Below are positions 1-8,942 of a DNA stretch of 64,000 bases, piece by piece (the stretch's first letter is position 1; each line of letters begins with the position of its first letter). The stretch is taken from the NCBI GenBank assembly GCA_034440455.1, contig JAWXCB010000019.1:1-64000 (forward strand), given 5' to 3'. Under the pieces are notes generated by a model, which searched no databases, was not told the DNA's origin, and saw nothing but the letters and a program-made list of their open reading frames with translations. Made by a program: the position numbers and the translations under genes. The stretch comes from JAWXCB01 sp034440455. Lineage in GTDB: Bacteria; Bacteroidota; Bacteroidia; Chitinophagales; CAIOSU01.

Positions 1-1
1 G

Positions 2-256
2 CTGGATGTGCCCATGACACCCGGCATGAGAACTATTAAGGCGCGCTGGAAAAGAGGCAAGTGCGATTCCTTTATGGTGGAAGCCGCCAGTGGACCTATC
101 GCACCCAACAGCGCGTGGCAGATTTTAACCGTATGCGCGAAGGCAAGCTGCGAAGTAACATTAACCACTCCCGGACAATGGGCGATTCGCGTAGTGGGTG
201 TATATGCTGCCGGTCATGCTGAACCAAGCATCCCGGTGTCATTCATGATTGGATAA
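2..256 (+). CDS. C-terminal fragment of a protein, fibronectin type III-like end
   Basis: The frame is open from the window edge, so the gene starts upstream and only its last 84 codons are present. The visible part has alternating beta-strand character and ends with a Y/W-x-V-R-V-x-A-G-x-S/E-P-S type pattern (WAIRVVGVYAAGHAEPS) that resembles the last strands of a fibronectin type III domain. Four cysteines-rich positions are absent and there is no T9SS sorting domain at its end. A strong terminator follows 25 bases downstream, supporting this as a true gene end. The family cannot be named from this fragment. Confidence 0.6.
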   Translation: MDVPMTPGMRTIKARWKRGKCDSFMVEAASGPIAPNSAWQILTVCAKASCEVTLTTPGQWAIRVVGVYAAGHAEPSIPVSFMIG

Positions 257-280
257 GAACCCCAATTCTCTATTCATATA

Positions 281-320
281 CAAAAGCCTCGCGTTCATCT
301 CGCGGGGCTTTTGTTTTTTT
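281..320 (+). terminator. Rho-independent terminator of the truncated first gene
   Basis: Arms of 12 bases at 282-293 and 301-312 pair with one G-T wobble around a 7-base loop, followed by a run of seven T (314-320). It lies 25 bases after the stop codon at 254-256. Confidence 0.85.
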
Positions 321-337
321 ATGCCGATCATATTTCC

Positions 338-372
338 GTCATTGCCAGCGCAGCGAAGCAATCTCCGCTTCT
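338..372 (+). repeat. GTCATTGC-type dispersed repeat, copy 1
   Basis: The segment starting GTCATTGCCAGCGCAGCGAA and ending in GCAATCTCCGC recurs at 48889-48925 and, inverted, at 49237-49272. In both places it lies next to the long hairpin repeat described at 399-547. Similar GTCATTGCGAGC..GAAGCAATC sequences are widespread non-coding repeats in many bacteria. Confidence 0.75.
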
Positions 373-398
373 GGCGCGGGTATCATGTCATTAAGGAC

Positions 399-547
399 GG
401 CTCTAAAAATTCAAAAAAGTCGAACCACAAAGCGCTCAAAGAGAAAACACGAAGTTCACAAAGCTTTGATATTATTTGCTTTGTGTTTCTTTGTGAAAAA
501 TTCTTTGCCTGCTTTGTGGTTAAAAAATTAATTTTCAGAACTGCCCC
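399..547. repeat. Long hairpin element, copy 1 (MITE-like)
   Basis: About 149 bases form one long imperfect inverted repeat. The outer arms are CTCTAAAAATT and AATTTTCAGAAC. The inner arms are AACCACAAAG..TTCACAAAG and CTTTGTG..CTTTGTGGTT. The element is nearly identical to 49012-49160, 48 kb away, and in both places it is preceded by the word GTCATTAAG and by a GTCATTGC-type repeat. No protein is encoded, so it is a non-autonomous dispersed element of unknown mobility. Confidence 0.8.
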
Positions 548-617
548 TTATTAGACTTTTTCGGAAAATATCTTTTGACTAAACTTCAAAGAAAGCGTAA
601 CGCCCGCTTTTGCACCG

Positions 618-656
618 CCTCACCCCCGCCCCCTCTCCAGTTGGGGAGGGGAGTCC
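618..656 (+). repeat. CCTCACCC..GGGGAGGGGAG palindromic repeat
   Basis: A CT-rich arm and a GA-rich arm around CAGTTGG form a stem-loop. Its reverse complement matches the segment at 15315-15351 inside the lhr-like gene, where it is translated as part of the protein. Confidence 0.75.
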
Positions 657-821
657 AAACTGCATCACAAACAAAAGAGGCTTTCTCTTAAAACAGAATT
701 ACATTTTCCGAAGATGTCAATTGATTTTCAGAACGGGAATGAACAATCTCAATTTCAATCCAGTGGATAAAAACCGGATTAAAATCTTTTTTTTCTCGTG
801 AAACGCTTCTGTGCCTTTCTG

Positions 822-829
822 TATCTTTG
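822..829 (+). promoter_or_regulatory. Putative -7 promoter element TATCTTTG of the giant T9SS gene
   Basis: This is a perfect match to the Bacteroidota -7 consensus TAnnTTTG, 29 bases before the start codon at 859. No clear TTTG -33 element is visible. It supports the ATG at 859 over any start before 830. Confidence 0.5.
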
Positions 830-858
830 GGAGATTGTTTTTACAAACCAATTACCCC

Positions 859-3800
859 ATGAAATCAGCATTGAAGATTGCCGCCCTCCTGCTTGTGAGT
901 GTTACAGGTATCTCATTACACGCGCAGGTTATCAGCGCCTTTCCGCACACCGAAAATTTTGAATCGTTTACGCCCTGCACGCCCACCTGCGCTGTGGCAT
1001 GTCCGTTAGCGGGCGGATGGGTGAATGTAACCAACGATGGCATGGACTGGACGGTGCATAAAGGAAGCACCTCAACCCTCAACACAGGTCCCGATTTCGA
1101 CCATAACCCCGGCAACACTACAGGAAATTATCTCTACACTGAAACATCCGGCTCCTGCACGAACACAACTGCCGCTTTTCTTACGCCTCCCGTTAATTTA
1201 ACAGGCGTTTCAAATTTTACGCTTGATTTCTGGTATCACATGTTTGGAAACAACATGGGCATCTTGCATGTTGACGTGTCATCAAATAACGGCTCCAGCT
1301 ACGTTGATGATGTGATGGCGCCATTTTCAACCAATAGTAATTTCTGGGGGAAAAAATCTGTAAACCTTGACTCTTATGTTGGCGACACGATTATCATCAG
1401 GCTGCGCGCTGTTACCGGAAATGGCGGAGCGGGAGATATGGCGGTTGATGATTTTACATTCTACACGCAGTACAACGCAGATGCAGGAGTTGCTCGCATT
1501 GACTCTCCTTCTGCTCCTTTATCAACCGGCTTGCAAAATATATTTGTAACGATTGAAAACTATGGAGCAGATACGCTTACTTCAGCAGATGTGCAATGGA
1601 GCGTAAATAACAGCGCGCAAACAACCTATAACTGGGCGGGTTCCCTTGCACCGAATCAAACGGCATTGGTTACGATAGGCGTCTATAATTTCATGCCCGG
1701 AAATTCTGATGTAAAAGTATGGACAGCAAATCCCAACAACAGCAGCGACCAAAATAATAGCAACGACACTGCGTCAGTTCTTCTCTGCACCGCATTAAGC
1801 GGCATCTATACAATAGGCGGAGCGTTGCCTGATTTTATTGATTTAAATGAAGCGACAAACGCGCTGAATTCCTGCGGAGTAAGCGGTGCCGTGGTGTTTA
1901 ATGTGGCTGCGGGTTCGGGTCCCCACTTCTTGCAATTGAATCTTTTTCGCATCATCGGCTCAAGTGCGGTGAACACAATTACCATTAATGGAAACGGAGA
2001 AACGCTCACTACCGCGCCAAACACAGACGCGCGTCATGTTGTGAAACTTGATGGCGCAAAACATGTCACGCTGGATAATCTGAATATTGTCAGCACCGAT
2101 GCAACGTATGGATGGGGCGTGTATCTGCTGAATCAGGCTGACAGCAATACGCTGAAAAATTGCACGGTGAATGTATCGGCAGTAACCAACACGGGAACTT
2201 CTAATTCTGCCGGAATCGTGGCAACAGCCTCAAACACATCGGTAGCGACAGCGGGAAACAATGCAAAGCATCTCACCTTGCAAAACAATACGATTATCGG
2301 AGGCTATCAGGGCATTCGCTTACTTGGCGCACAACTAACGCCTGCTTCAAATCATGTTCTTTCAGGAAATACCATTCGTGATTTTTATTCCACCGGCATT
2401 CATCTTGCTGACTGCGACAAAGCCATTATCACCGGTAATGACCTGAGCCGAGCAAACCTGGCATCCGTTGGCGTTTTTCAGGGAATTTATTTTGGTGCGC
2501 GGAATCAACGCGCATTGGTTGAAAAAAACAGGATACATAACACGCATGGTTCAGCCATTACGCTCACCGGCTCATCGTATGGAATCTTTTCTTCGGGCTG
2601 CGATGCCGCTGTCGGGTTTGAGAACCGCTTTGTCAACAACGCGATTTATAATTTCAACGGCAACGGAACGGTTTACGGCATTTATAATTCAAGCTCAAAC
2701 GGAGCATCCTATTATCATAACACGATTGCAATTGATAATGTCGCGGCAACGGCAGGCATCGTGCGGGGTTTTTATCAAACTACCACAGCTACCGATATTC
2801 AATTCAGAAACAATATTATTACATTAAGGCAAGGCGGCAGCGGAGCAAAGCACTGCATTTATTTTGGCTCCACAACATCAAGCATAGTTTGCAACAACAA
2901 CGCATTTTACACCGACACGCTGGTGAATAATATTGGTTTTTATTCTGTTGATTATAATTCGCTTGCCGACTGGCAAACTGCAAACAGCGGAGCCTATGAC
3001 GGCAACTCCGTTTTTGGCGACCCGATATATGTGAATACATCGAATAATTTTACGCCCACAAACGGAGCGATTAATGATGTAGGCGCTAATCTTGGGGTAG
3101 CCGCTGATATTGCAGGCAATTCAAGAAGCGCGACAACCCCCGACCCGGGCGCTTATGAATTTACCCCGCCAACGCTTGATGTCGCTCTTTCATGGGTTGC
3201 GCCTGTTTCGCCTACTTCCGCAGGAAACAAAACCATTATTGTAAAAATCACAAACAGCGTTTCTTCACTCTCCGCAATCACTGACGTAAGTCTTACCTAC
3301 ACCGATGGCATTGCTCCGGTTACCGAATCTTTTTCTTCGCTTAATATCTTGCCGGGCGCAAGCGCTGATTTGAGTTTTACAACGCTATACAATCTGACTG
3401 CTCAGGCAACAGTGCGCGCTTATATCAACTCCGTAAATGGCGCTTCGGATGCCATTTCAGCAAATGACACAACGGAGCAGGTGCTTTGTCCATCTCTGTC
3501 AGGCGCATATACGATTGACAAAACACAAGTTACGGGCGGAACAAATTTTGCAAGTTTTACCGCTGCAGTCGCAGCGCTTTCCTCCTGTGGAATATTCGGA
3601 CCTGTAACATTTAATGTGGCATCCGGCAGCGGTCCTTATTTTGAGCAAATAACAATTCCCGCCATCTCAGGCGCAAGCAGCGTGAATACGATTACGTTCA
3701 ATGGAAATAATAACACGCTCAACTTTTCACCCACTTCTGTAAACAGGCATCTTATCAGGCTTGCTGGAGCGCAGTATGTTACGTTTAATAATTTAAATAT

Positions 3801-6800
3801 TACGAGCGTGAGCCTCTCTTATGGATGGGGAGCGCATTTGCAAAATGGCGCAAACTACAACACGTTTAATAATTGCGCCTTCAATCTCTCCTCTGTCACA
3901 AGCGTGCAAACAGGTGATTTTGCAGGCATTGTCGCTTCCGCATCGCAAACTGATATTACCGCAAGCGGCAACAATGCAAACTATACCACCATTTCAAACT
4001 GCACGATAATTGGTGGCGGATACGGAATCAGGCTGAATGGAAACTCAACCACAAAAGCCCGCGGTAACAACATATTAAATAACACCATCCGCGATTTTTA
4101 TTCTTACGGAGTTTACCTTATCTATTCTGACAGCGCGCAAATTGTTGGCAATGATATCTCCCGCGCAAACAAAACAGACGTGGGTTCTTTTTACGGCATC
4201 TACCTTACCACCGGAGTGGAAAATACGATGATAGAGAGAAACAGCATTCACAACACGCATGATAACGCTTTAAGTCCGACAGGACTCTCCTACCCTATTT
4301 TCTTTAATGGGGCTGACGCGCAGCTTGGAAAAGAAAACTATGTGGTGAATAATCTGATTTACAACATCAATAGCAATGGCGAGATTTATGGAATTTATAA
4401 TTCAAATTCAGACCATGCGAAATATTATCACAACACCATTTCGCTGGATGATAGCACAGCAATCACCACCGATGATACGCGCGGATTTTATCAAACCACT
4501 TCCGCTGCGGGCATAGATTTCAGAAATAACATTGTCACAGTGCGCAGAAGCGGAACAGGAAGCAAATATTGCATTTACCTCGGCACTACGGCATCTACAG
4601 TTATCAGCGACAGGAATGTATTGCTTATGGATGCCTTTCAGGGAGTTGATAATCATGTAGGACGTTTCGGCTCCACAGATTTCACCACATTCGCGCAATG
4701 GCAAACTGCAAACACGGGCGCGTATGACCAAAATTCCGTGAGCGCTGACCCGTTTTATACCGATGCGACAAACGCAGATTTCACTCCTCAGAATTATATT
4801 ATAAATAACAAAGGAACAGGAGTGGGCGTGACTATTGACTACAATCTCAATCCAAGAAACGCTGTTTCTCCTGACCCGGGCGCTTATGAATTCACTCCCT
4901 CCGGGCTTGATGCCGCAATAACTTGGGTTGCCCCGGTAACGCCTCTCAGCGCAGGCGCGCAAATCATCACTGTAAATATCAGCAACACGCAAACTGCGCC
5001 AATCACTGACCTCACGCTTACCTACACTGATGGCAGCGCGTTTGTGAAAGAAAGTTTTTCCTCGCTTTCAATTGCAGGCGGAGCAAATCAGGATATTAGT
5101 TTCACAACGCCTTACAACGTGAGCGGTTATGCGCAGGCTTATGCTTTTATTGACAGCGTAAACCTCGCGCAGGATGAAAATCAACTGAATGACACAACAG
5201 TTACGCAGTCTTTATGTGCAGCGCTCAACGGAAATTTTACCATTGATAAAAACAGCGCTTCCTCTGCAACCAACTTTGTAAGTTTCACGGAAGCGGTTGA
5301 CCGCCTTGCAAACTGCGGCATAGCAGGACCGGTAACGCTCACAGTAGTGCAGGGGAGCAGTCCTTATAATGAGCAAATCATCATTCCTCAGATTTTTGGC
5401 GCAAGCGCAACAAACACGATAACAATTGAAGGAAATGATGAAACGCTTTCCTTTGCTCCCACGATTGATGATAAATATCTCATCAGGATGAATGGAGCAA
5501 AACATTTGTCTATCAATAACCTCAACATCAGGGGAACTGCAACAACTTACGGCTACGGAATTCAATTTATCAATGCAGCCGACAGCAACAGCGTGAGCGG
5601 ATGTACAATAAATTTAAGCGCAGTGACAGGCACCGGCACAGATAATTCAGCGGGGATTTTATTTTCCGGCTCAAATGCGTCAGCATCAGCCGAAGGAAAT
5701 ACGGGAAATTATAATCACGTGACAAATAATGAAATCATTGGCGGTTATTATGGGGTTCGGGTAAATGGCATACAGGGCGCGCCTGTGCAGGGAAATCAGT
5801 TCGTAAATAACATTGTTCGCGATTTTTATACTTACGGATTTTATCTGGGAAATACGGAAAACACCGACATCACAGGCAATGACATCAACAGGGCAAACAG
5901 GGTTGTCGTAAGCACATTCTACGGAGTGAATATGGTGTCGGGAAATCAAAATGTGCGCATCATAAGCAACAGGATTCATAACACGCACGATAATGCTTCA
6001 TCGCTTACAGGGGCGGCTTACCCGATTTATTTCTCGTCCACTGACGCAACGGTTGGAAATGAAAATAGCGTTGTGAATAATGCCATTTACAACATCAATA
6101 ACAACGGCACGATTTACGCCTTTTACAATAGCTCGTCTGATGGCGCGCATTATTATCATAACTCCATTTCGCTTGATGAAGTCAATTCTTCAGGCGGAGT
6201 TACAAGAGGATTTTTTCAAACGACTGTCGCTGCAAATATTGATTTCAGAAACAATGTTGTTTCAATAAAAAGAGGCGGCACAGGTTCAAAGCATTGCATT
6301 TATCTCGCATCTGCTTCGGATGTCAATTCCGATTACAATCTCTTTTATATTGACACCGTCATCAATGATGTAGGTTATTTTTCACCATCAAATTTTGCGG
6401 GGCTTGCCGCTTGGAAAACGGCAAACGGCAGCGCGTATGACCAAAATTCGCTTTTTGCAGACCCCGCTTTTGGTAACAGCGCCAGCGGAAATCTTACTCC
6501 ATTGAATATTGCCGTGAATGATAAAGCAACTCCGCTCGGAGTAACGGAAGACATCAATCAAACCCCGCGTAGCCTCACTACGCCTGATATGGGCGCGTTT
6601 GAATATACGCCCGCGCAAATTGACGCCACCGTTGTTTCACTGCTGGAGCCGGAGAATGATGTTTGCGGCTCTACTTTGACGAGCGTATTTGCAGTTATCA
6701 CAAATTTTGGCGCAGACACAATCTCCGCTATTCCCGTTACTGCGAATATTACTGGCGCATTCACTGGAACGCTCACCGGCATTTCCGGCTCAGTTGGCAA

Positions 6801-8832
6801 CGCGCAATCCGACACGGTTTTGCTTGGCTCCATCACGCTTCCCGCAAGCGGCAGTCTTGTATTCACCATTTTCACTTCCGCGCCCAATGATGAATTGCCT
6901 GCAAATGATACGCTTGTTGCTACGGTGCAACTCAGCCCCGCGATAGCCGCGCCAACATTACTTACAACCACTGATACAATTTGTAAAAATGCTTCTGCAA
7001 TTCTACTTGTAAACGTAAATCCCACTCTTGCTTACTATTGGTATGATGCGCCCTCTGGTGGAAATCAAGTTCATGCAGGCGCACTATTCGCCACGCCCGC
7101 GCTTGCCGCTTCAGATACATTTTATGCTGAAGCATCCTCTGATGTGCGTTATGCTGTGGGCGCTGAAGATATCACCATCGGGGCGAGTGGAAATTTTGTT
7201 TCAGTGGGCGGAGAAGGATTATTGTTTACCGTGCATGCCGCGATGAGGCTTGATTCAGTTTCTGTTTATGCGAATGATACGGGAACAGTATATGTAGAAC
7301 TCACGGATGCCAGCAACACCAACGTGCTGCAAATCACCTCCGCGCAAGTGAATGCAATTGGAACGAAGGTGACAATACCCGTTGGTTTTGTGATTGCGCC
7401 CGGCAGTTATCGTATAGACGCTAACGGCTCTACTACAGGCGGCTTGCTGCGCAACACAGCGGGCGCAAGTTATCCCTATGAAATTCCGGGTGTGGTTTCA
7501 ATCACAGGCAGCACTGCGCCTAACCCTGCGCACTATTATTTTTTCTATGATTGGAAAATCATCGTGTCGCAATGTGTGAGTGCGCGCACGGGTGCGCCTG
7601 TTATTGTGAACCAAAATGATACTGCCGTTGCCGCAACATTTGCATCTACAACAGCGGGGCTTGATGTCACCTTCACGCCTGATGATAATAATGTAAACAA
7701 TTCTTATGGATGGGATTTTGGCGATGGCGCAACAAGCAATATCGGCAGCATCGCGCATCAATATACCACCGATGGGACTTACAATGCGTGTCTTACCGTG
7801 AGCAATTCCTGCTCGCAGGCTACCACATGTCAGCAAGTTGTTGTTTGCGGTGATTTACAAAGCGATTTTTCTTTTACTCCGTCAGGGCTTACTGCGACAT
7901 TTAACTTTACCGGAACGGGCTTGCCTGCGACTTACGCTTGGGATTTTGGCGATGCCTCCACATCAACTGCCGTATCTCCTTCACACACTTTTGCTTCTGC
8001 TGGAAGTTATGATGTGACATTGATAGTAGAAAACGCATGTTCTGAGAGTGATACATTCTCGCAATCTGTTACTGTGTGCGTGGGCATTGACGCTGACTTC
8101 ACCGCAACACAAACGACACCCAACGGGCTTGCTTTTGATTTTACAAGCACATCAACCGGAAATCCCGCTTCCATTCTCTGGGATTTCGGAGATGGGGCTA
8201 CCGGAACAAATGCAATAGAAGCTCATTCTTTCCCTGCGCATGGAAATTATGATGTGAAATTATTGGTAACAAACGCCTGCGGTGAAACAGACTCGTTGGT
8301 GCAAACTGTTATCACTTGTCTCGCAGCCGATGCCGCTTTCACGGCAACAGTGCAAAGCGATGGAAAAACGGTGACTATCATAAACAGTTCAACCGGCACC
8401 AACCTGACTTCCAACTGGAACTTTGGTGATGGCTCAACGGCAACAGATGAAGAACCAACGCATACTTACCTTATGACAGGGAATTACACCATCACGCTCA
8501 CAGTGACTGACGCTTGCGGACAAACAGATACGCAAACACAAACTGTGGATATTTCAGTCGGGATCGCGCAAGTAAATCCTTTGCTGAATATCAACGTGTT
8601 CCCTAACCCGAACAATGGCGAATTTACAATCAGCTATGAACTGCAAACAGATAGCGAGGTAAGCATTCGTCTGTTCAATTTCATGGGCGCAGCCGTGTAT
8701 GAATCTGCTGCTGATAAATCACAGGGGGCGCATCCTGAAAAAATTGAGTTGCTCCACATTCCCACAGGGATTTATTTACTCGTATTGACTACTCAAAAAG
8801 GCGCGGCTGTTATGAAGGTGGCGGTGGAGTAG
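859..8832 (+). CDS. Giant T9SS-secreted multidomain protein (MAM, three beta-helix modules, PKD x4)
   Basis: The product is a secreted surface protein of 2657 residues. A signal peptide covers about 1-23. A MAM/jelly-roll-like domain (about 24-200, ending DMAVDDFTFY) follows, then three long modules starting near 312, 879 and 1452. Each module pairs a right-handed parallel beta-helix (rows of N-N-I-I-x-G/N and Y-H-N-T-I strands) with a CARDB-like Ig domain. Then come another Ig-like region (about 1917-2250), four PKD domains with WDFGDG/WNFGDG cores near 2284, 2360, 2440 and 2519, and a type A T9SS sorting domain (about 2572-2657, with VFPNPNNGEF and GIYLLVL). The ATG at 859 is chosen because it begins the signal peptide. 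Export by the Por system and surface anchoring or release are inferred from the C-terminal domain. No catalytic site was recognised; carbohydrate or matrix binding is a guess. Confidence 0.9.
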   Translation: MKSALKIAALLLVSVTGISLHAQVISAFPHTENFESFTPCTPTCAVACPLAGGWVNVTNDGMDWTVHKGSTSTLNTGPDFDHNPGNTTGNYLYTETSGSCTNTTAAFLTPPVNLTGVSNFTLDFWYHMFGNNMGILHVDVSSNNGSSYVDDVMAPFSTNSNFWGKKSVNLDSYVGDTIIIRLRAVTGNGGAGDMAVDDFTFYTQYNADAGVARIDSPSAPLSTGLQNIFVTIENYGADTLTSADVQWSVNNSAQTTYNWAGSLAPNQTALVTIGVYNFMPGNSDVKVWTANPNNSSDQNNSNDTASVLLCTALSGIYTIGGALPDFIDLNEATNALNSCGVSGAVVFNVAAGSGPHFLQLNLFRIIGSSAVNTITINGNGETLTTAPNTDARHVVKLDGAKHVTLDNLNIVSTDATYGWGVYLLNQADSNTLKNCTVNVSAVTNTGTSNSAGIVATASNTSVATAGNNAKHLTLQNNTIIGGYQGIRLLGAQLTPASNHVLSGNTIRDFYSTGIHLADCDKAIITGNDLSRANLASVGVFQGIYFGARNQRALVEKNRIHNTHGSAITLTGSSYGIFSSGCDAAVGFENRFVNNAIYNFNGNGTVYGIYNSSSNGASYYHNTIAIDNVAATAGIVRGFYQTTTATDIQFRNNIITLRQGGSGAKHCIYFGSTTSSIVCNNNAFYTDTLVNNIGFYSVDYNSLADWQTANSGAYDGNSVFGDPIYVNTSNNFTPTNGAINDVGANLGVAADIAGNSRSATTPDPGAYEFTPPTLDVALSWVAPVSPTSAGNKTIIVKITNSVSSLSAITDVSLTYTDGIAPVTESFSSLNILPGASADLSFTTLYNLTAQATVRAYINSVNGASDAISANDTTEQVLCPSLSGAYTIDKTQVTGGTNFASFTAAVAALSSCGIFGPVTFNVASGSGPYFEQITIPAISGASSVNTITFNGNNNTLNFSPTSVNRHLIRLAGAQYVTFNNLNITSVSLSYGWGAHLQNGANYNTFNNCAFNLSSVTSVQTGDFAGIVASASQTDITASGNNANYTTISNCTIIGGGYGIRLNGNSTTKARGNNILNNTIRDFYSYGVYLIYSDSAQIVGNDISRANKTDVGSFYGIYLTTGVENTMIERNSIHNTHDNALSPTGLSYPIFFNGADAQLGKENYVVNNLIYNINSNGEIYGIYNSNSDHAKYYHNTISLDDSTAITTDDTRGFYQTTSAAGIDFRNNIVTVRRSGTGSKYCIYLGTTASTVISDRNVLLMDAFQGVDNHVGRFGSTDFTTFAQWQTANTGAYDQNSVSADPFYTDATNADFTPQNYIINNKGTGVGVTIDYNLNPRNAVSPDPGAYEFTPSGLDAAITWVAPVTPLSAGAQIITVNISNTQTAPITDLTLTYTDGSAFVKESFSSLSIAGGANQDISFTTPYNVSGYAQAYAFIDSVNLAQDENQLNDTTVTQSLCAALNGNFTIDKNSASSATNFVSFTEAVDRLANCGIAGPVTLTVVQGSSPYNEQIIIPQIFGASATNTITIEGNDETLSFAPTIDDKYLIRMNGAKHLSINNLNIRGTATTYGYGIQFINAADSNSVSGCTINLSAVTGTGTDNSAGILFSGSNASASAEGNTGNYNHVTNNEIIGGYYGVRVNGIQGAPVQGNQFVNNIVRDFYTYGFYLGNTENTDITGNDINRANRVVVSTFYGVNMVSGNQNVRIISNRIHNTHDNASSLTGAAYPIYFSSTDATVGNENSVVNNAIYNINNNGTIYAFYNSSSDGAHYYHNSISLDEVNSSGGVTRGFFQTTVAANIDFRNNVVSIKRGGTGSKHCIYLASASDVNSDYNLFYIDTVINDVGYFSPSNFAGLAAWKTANGSAYDQNSLFADPAFGNSASGNLTPLNIAVNDKATPLGVTEDINQTPRSLTTPDMGAFEYTPAQIDATVVSLLEPENDVCGSTLTSVFAVITNFGADTISAIPVTANITGAFTGTLTGISGSVGNAQSDTVLLGSITLPASGSLVFTIFTSAPNDELPANDTLVATVQLSPAIAAPTLLTTTDTICKNASAILLVNVNPTLAYYWYDAPSGGNQVHAGALFATPALAASDTFYAEASSDVRYAVGAEDITIGASGNFVSVGGEGLLFTVHAAMRLDSVSVYANDTGTVYVELTDASNTNVLQITSAQVNAIGTKVTIPVGFVIAPGSYRIDANGSTTGGLLRNTAGASYPYEIPGVVSITGSTAPNPAHYYFFYDWKIIVSQCVSARTGAPVIVNQNDTAVAATFASTTAGLDVTFTPDDNNVNNSYGWDFGDGATSNIGSIAHQYTTDGTYNACLTVSNSCSQATTCQQVVVCGDLQSDFSFTPSGLTATFNFTGTGLPATYAWDFGDASTSTAVSPSHTFASAGSYDVTLIVENACSESDTFSQSVTVCVGIDADFTATQTTPNGLAFDFTSTSTGNPASILWDFGDGATGTNAIEAHSFPAHGNYDVKLLVTNACGETDSLVQTVITCLAADAAFTATVQSDGKTVTIINSSTGTNLTSNWNFGDGSTATDEEPTHTYLMTGNYTITLTVTDACGQTDTQTQTVDISVGIAQVNPLLNINVFPNPNNGEFTISYELQTDSEVSIRLFNFMGAAVYESAADKSQGAHPEKIELLHIPTGIYLLVLTTQKGAAVMKVAVE

Positions 8833-8942
8833 TAATAAATTAATGCGCATTGTCTGCATAAATGCAACTGTGTTTAATGATTAGCGCTCTATAAATTGCA
8901 TTCCTAACAAGAGAATTTTATTCCCATTTTTAAGCGCTGATT

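Larger units (their letters stand above)
257..858. other. Repeat-rich intergenic region, no gene seen
   Basis: The gap holds the terminator at 281-320, three dispersed repeats (338-372, 399-547, 618-656) and a promoter element at 822-829. Short open frames here are not supported: they run through the repeats and show no recognisable protein character. Confidence 0.7.

Noticed and set aside
4408..5565. Minus-strand open frames within the first giant T9SS gene
   Set aside because: They are shadows of the beta-helix code: Cys-, Arg- and Ile-rich without known motifs, with no promoter or RBS.
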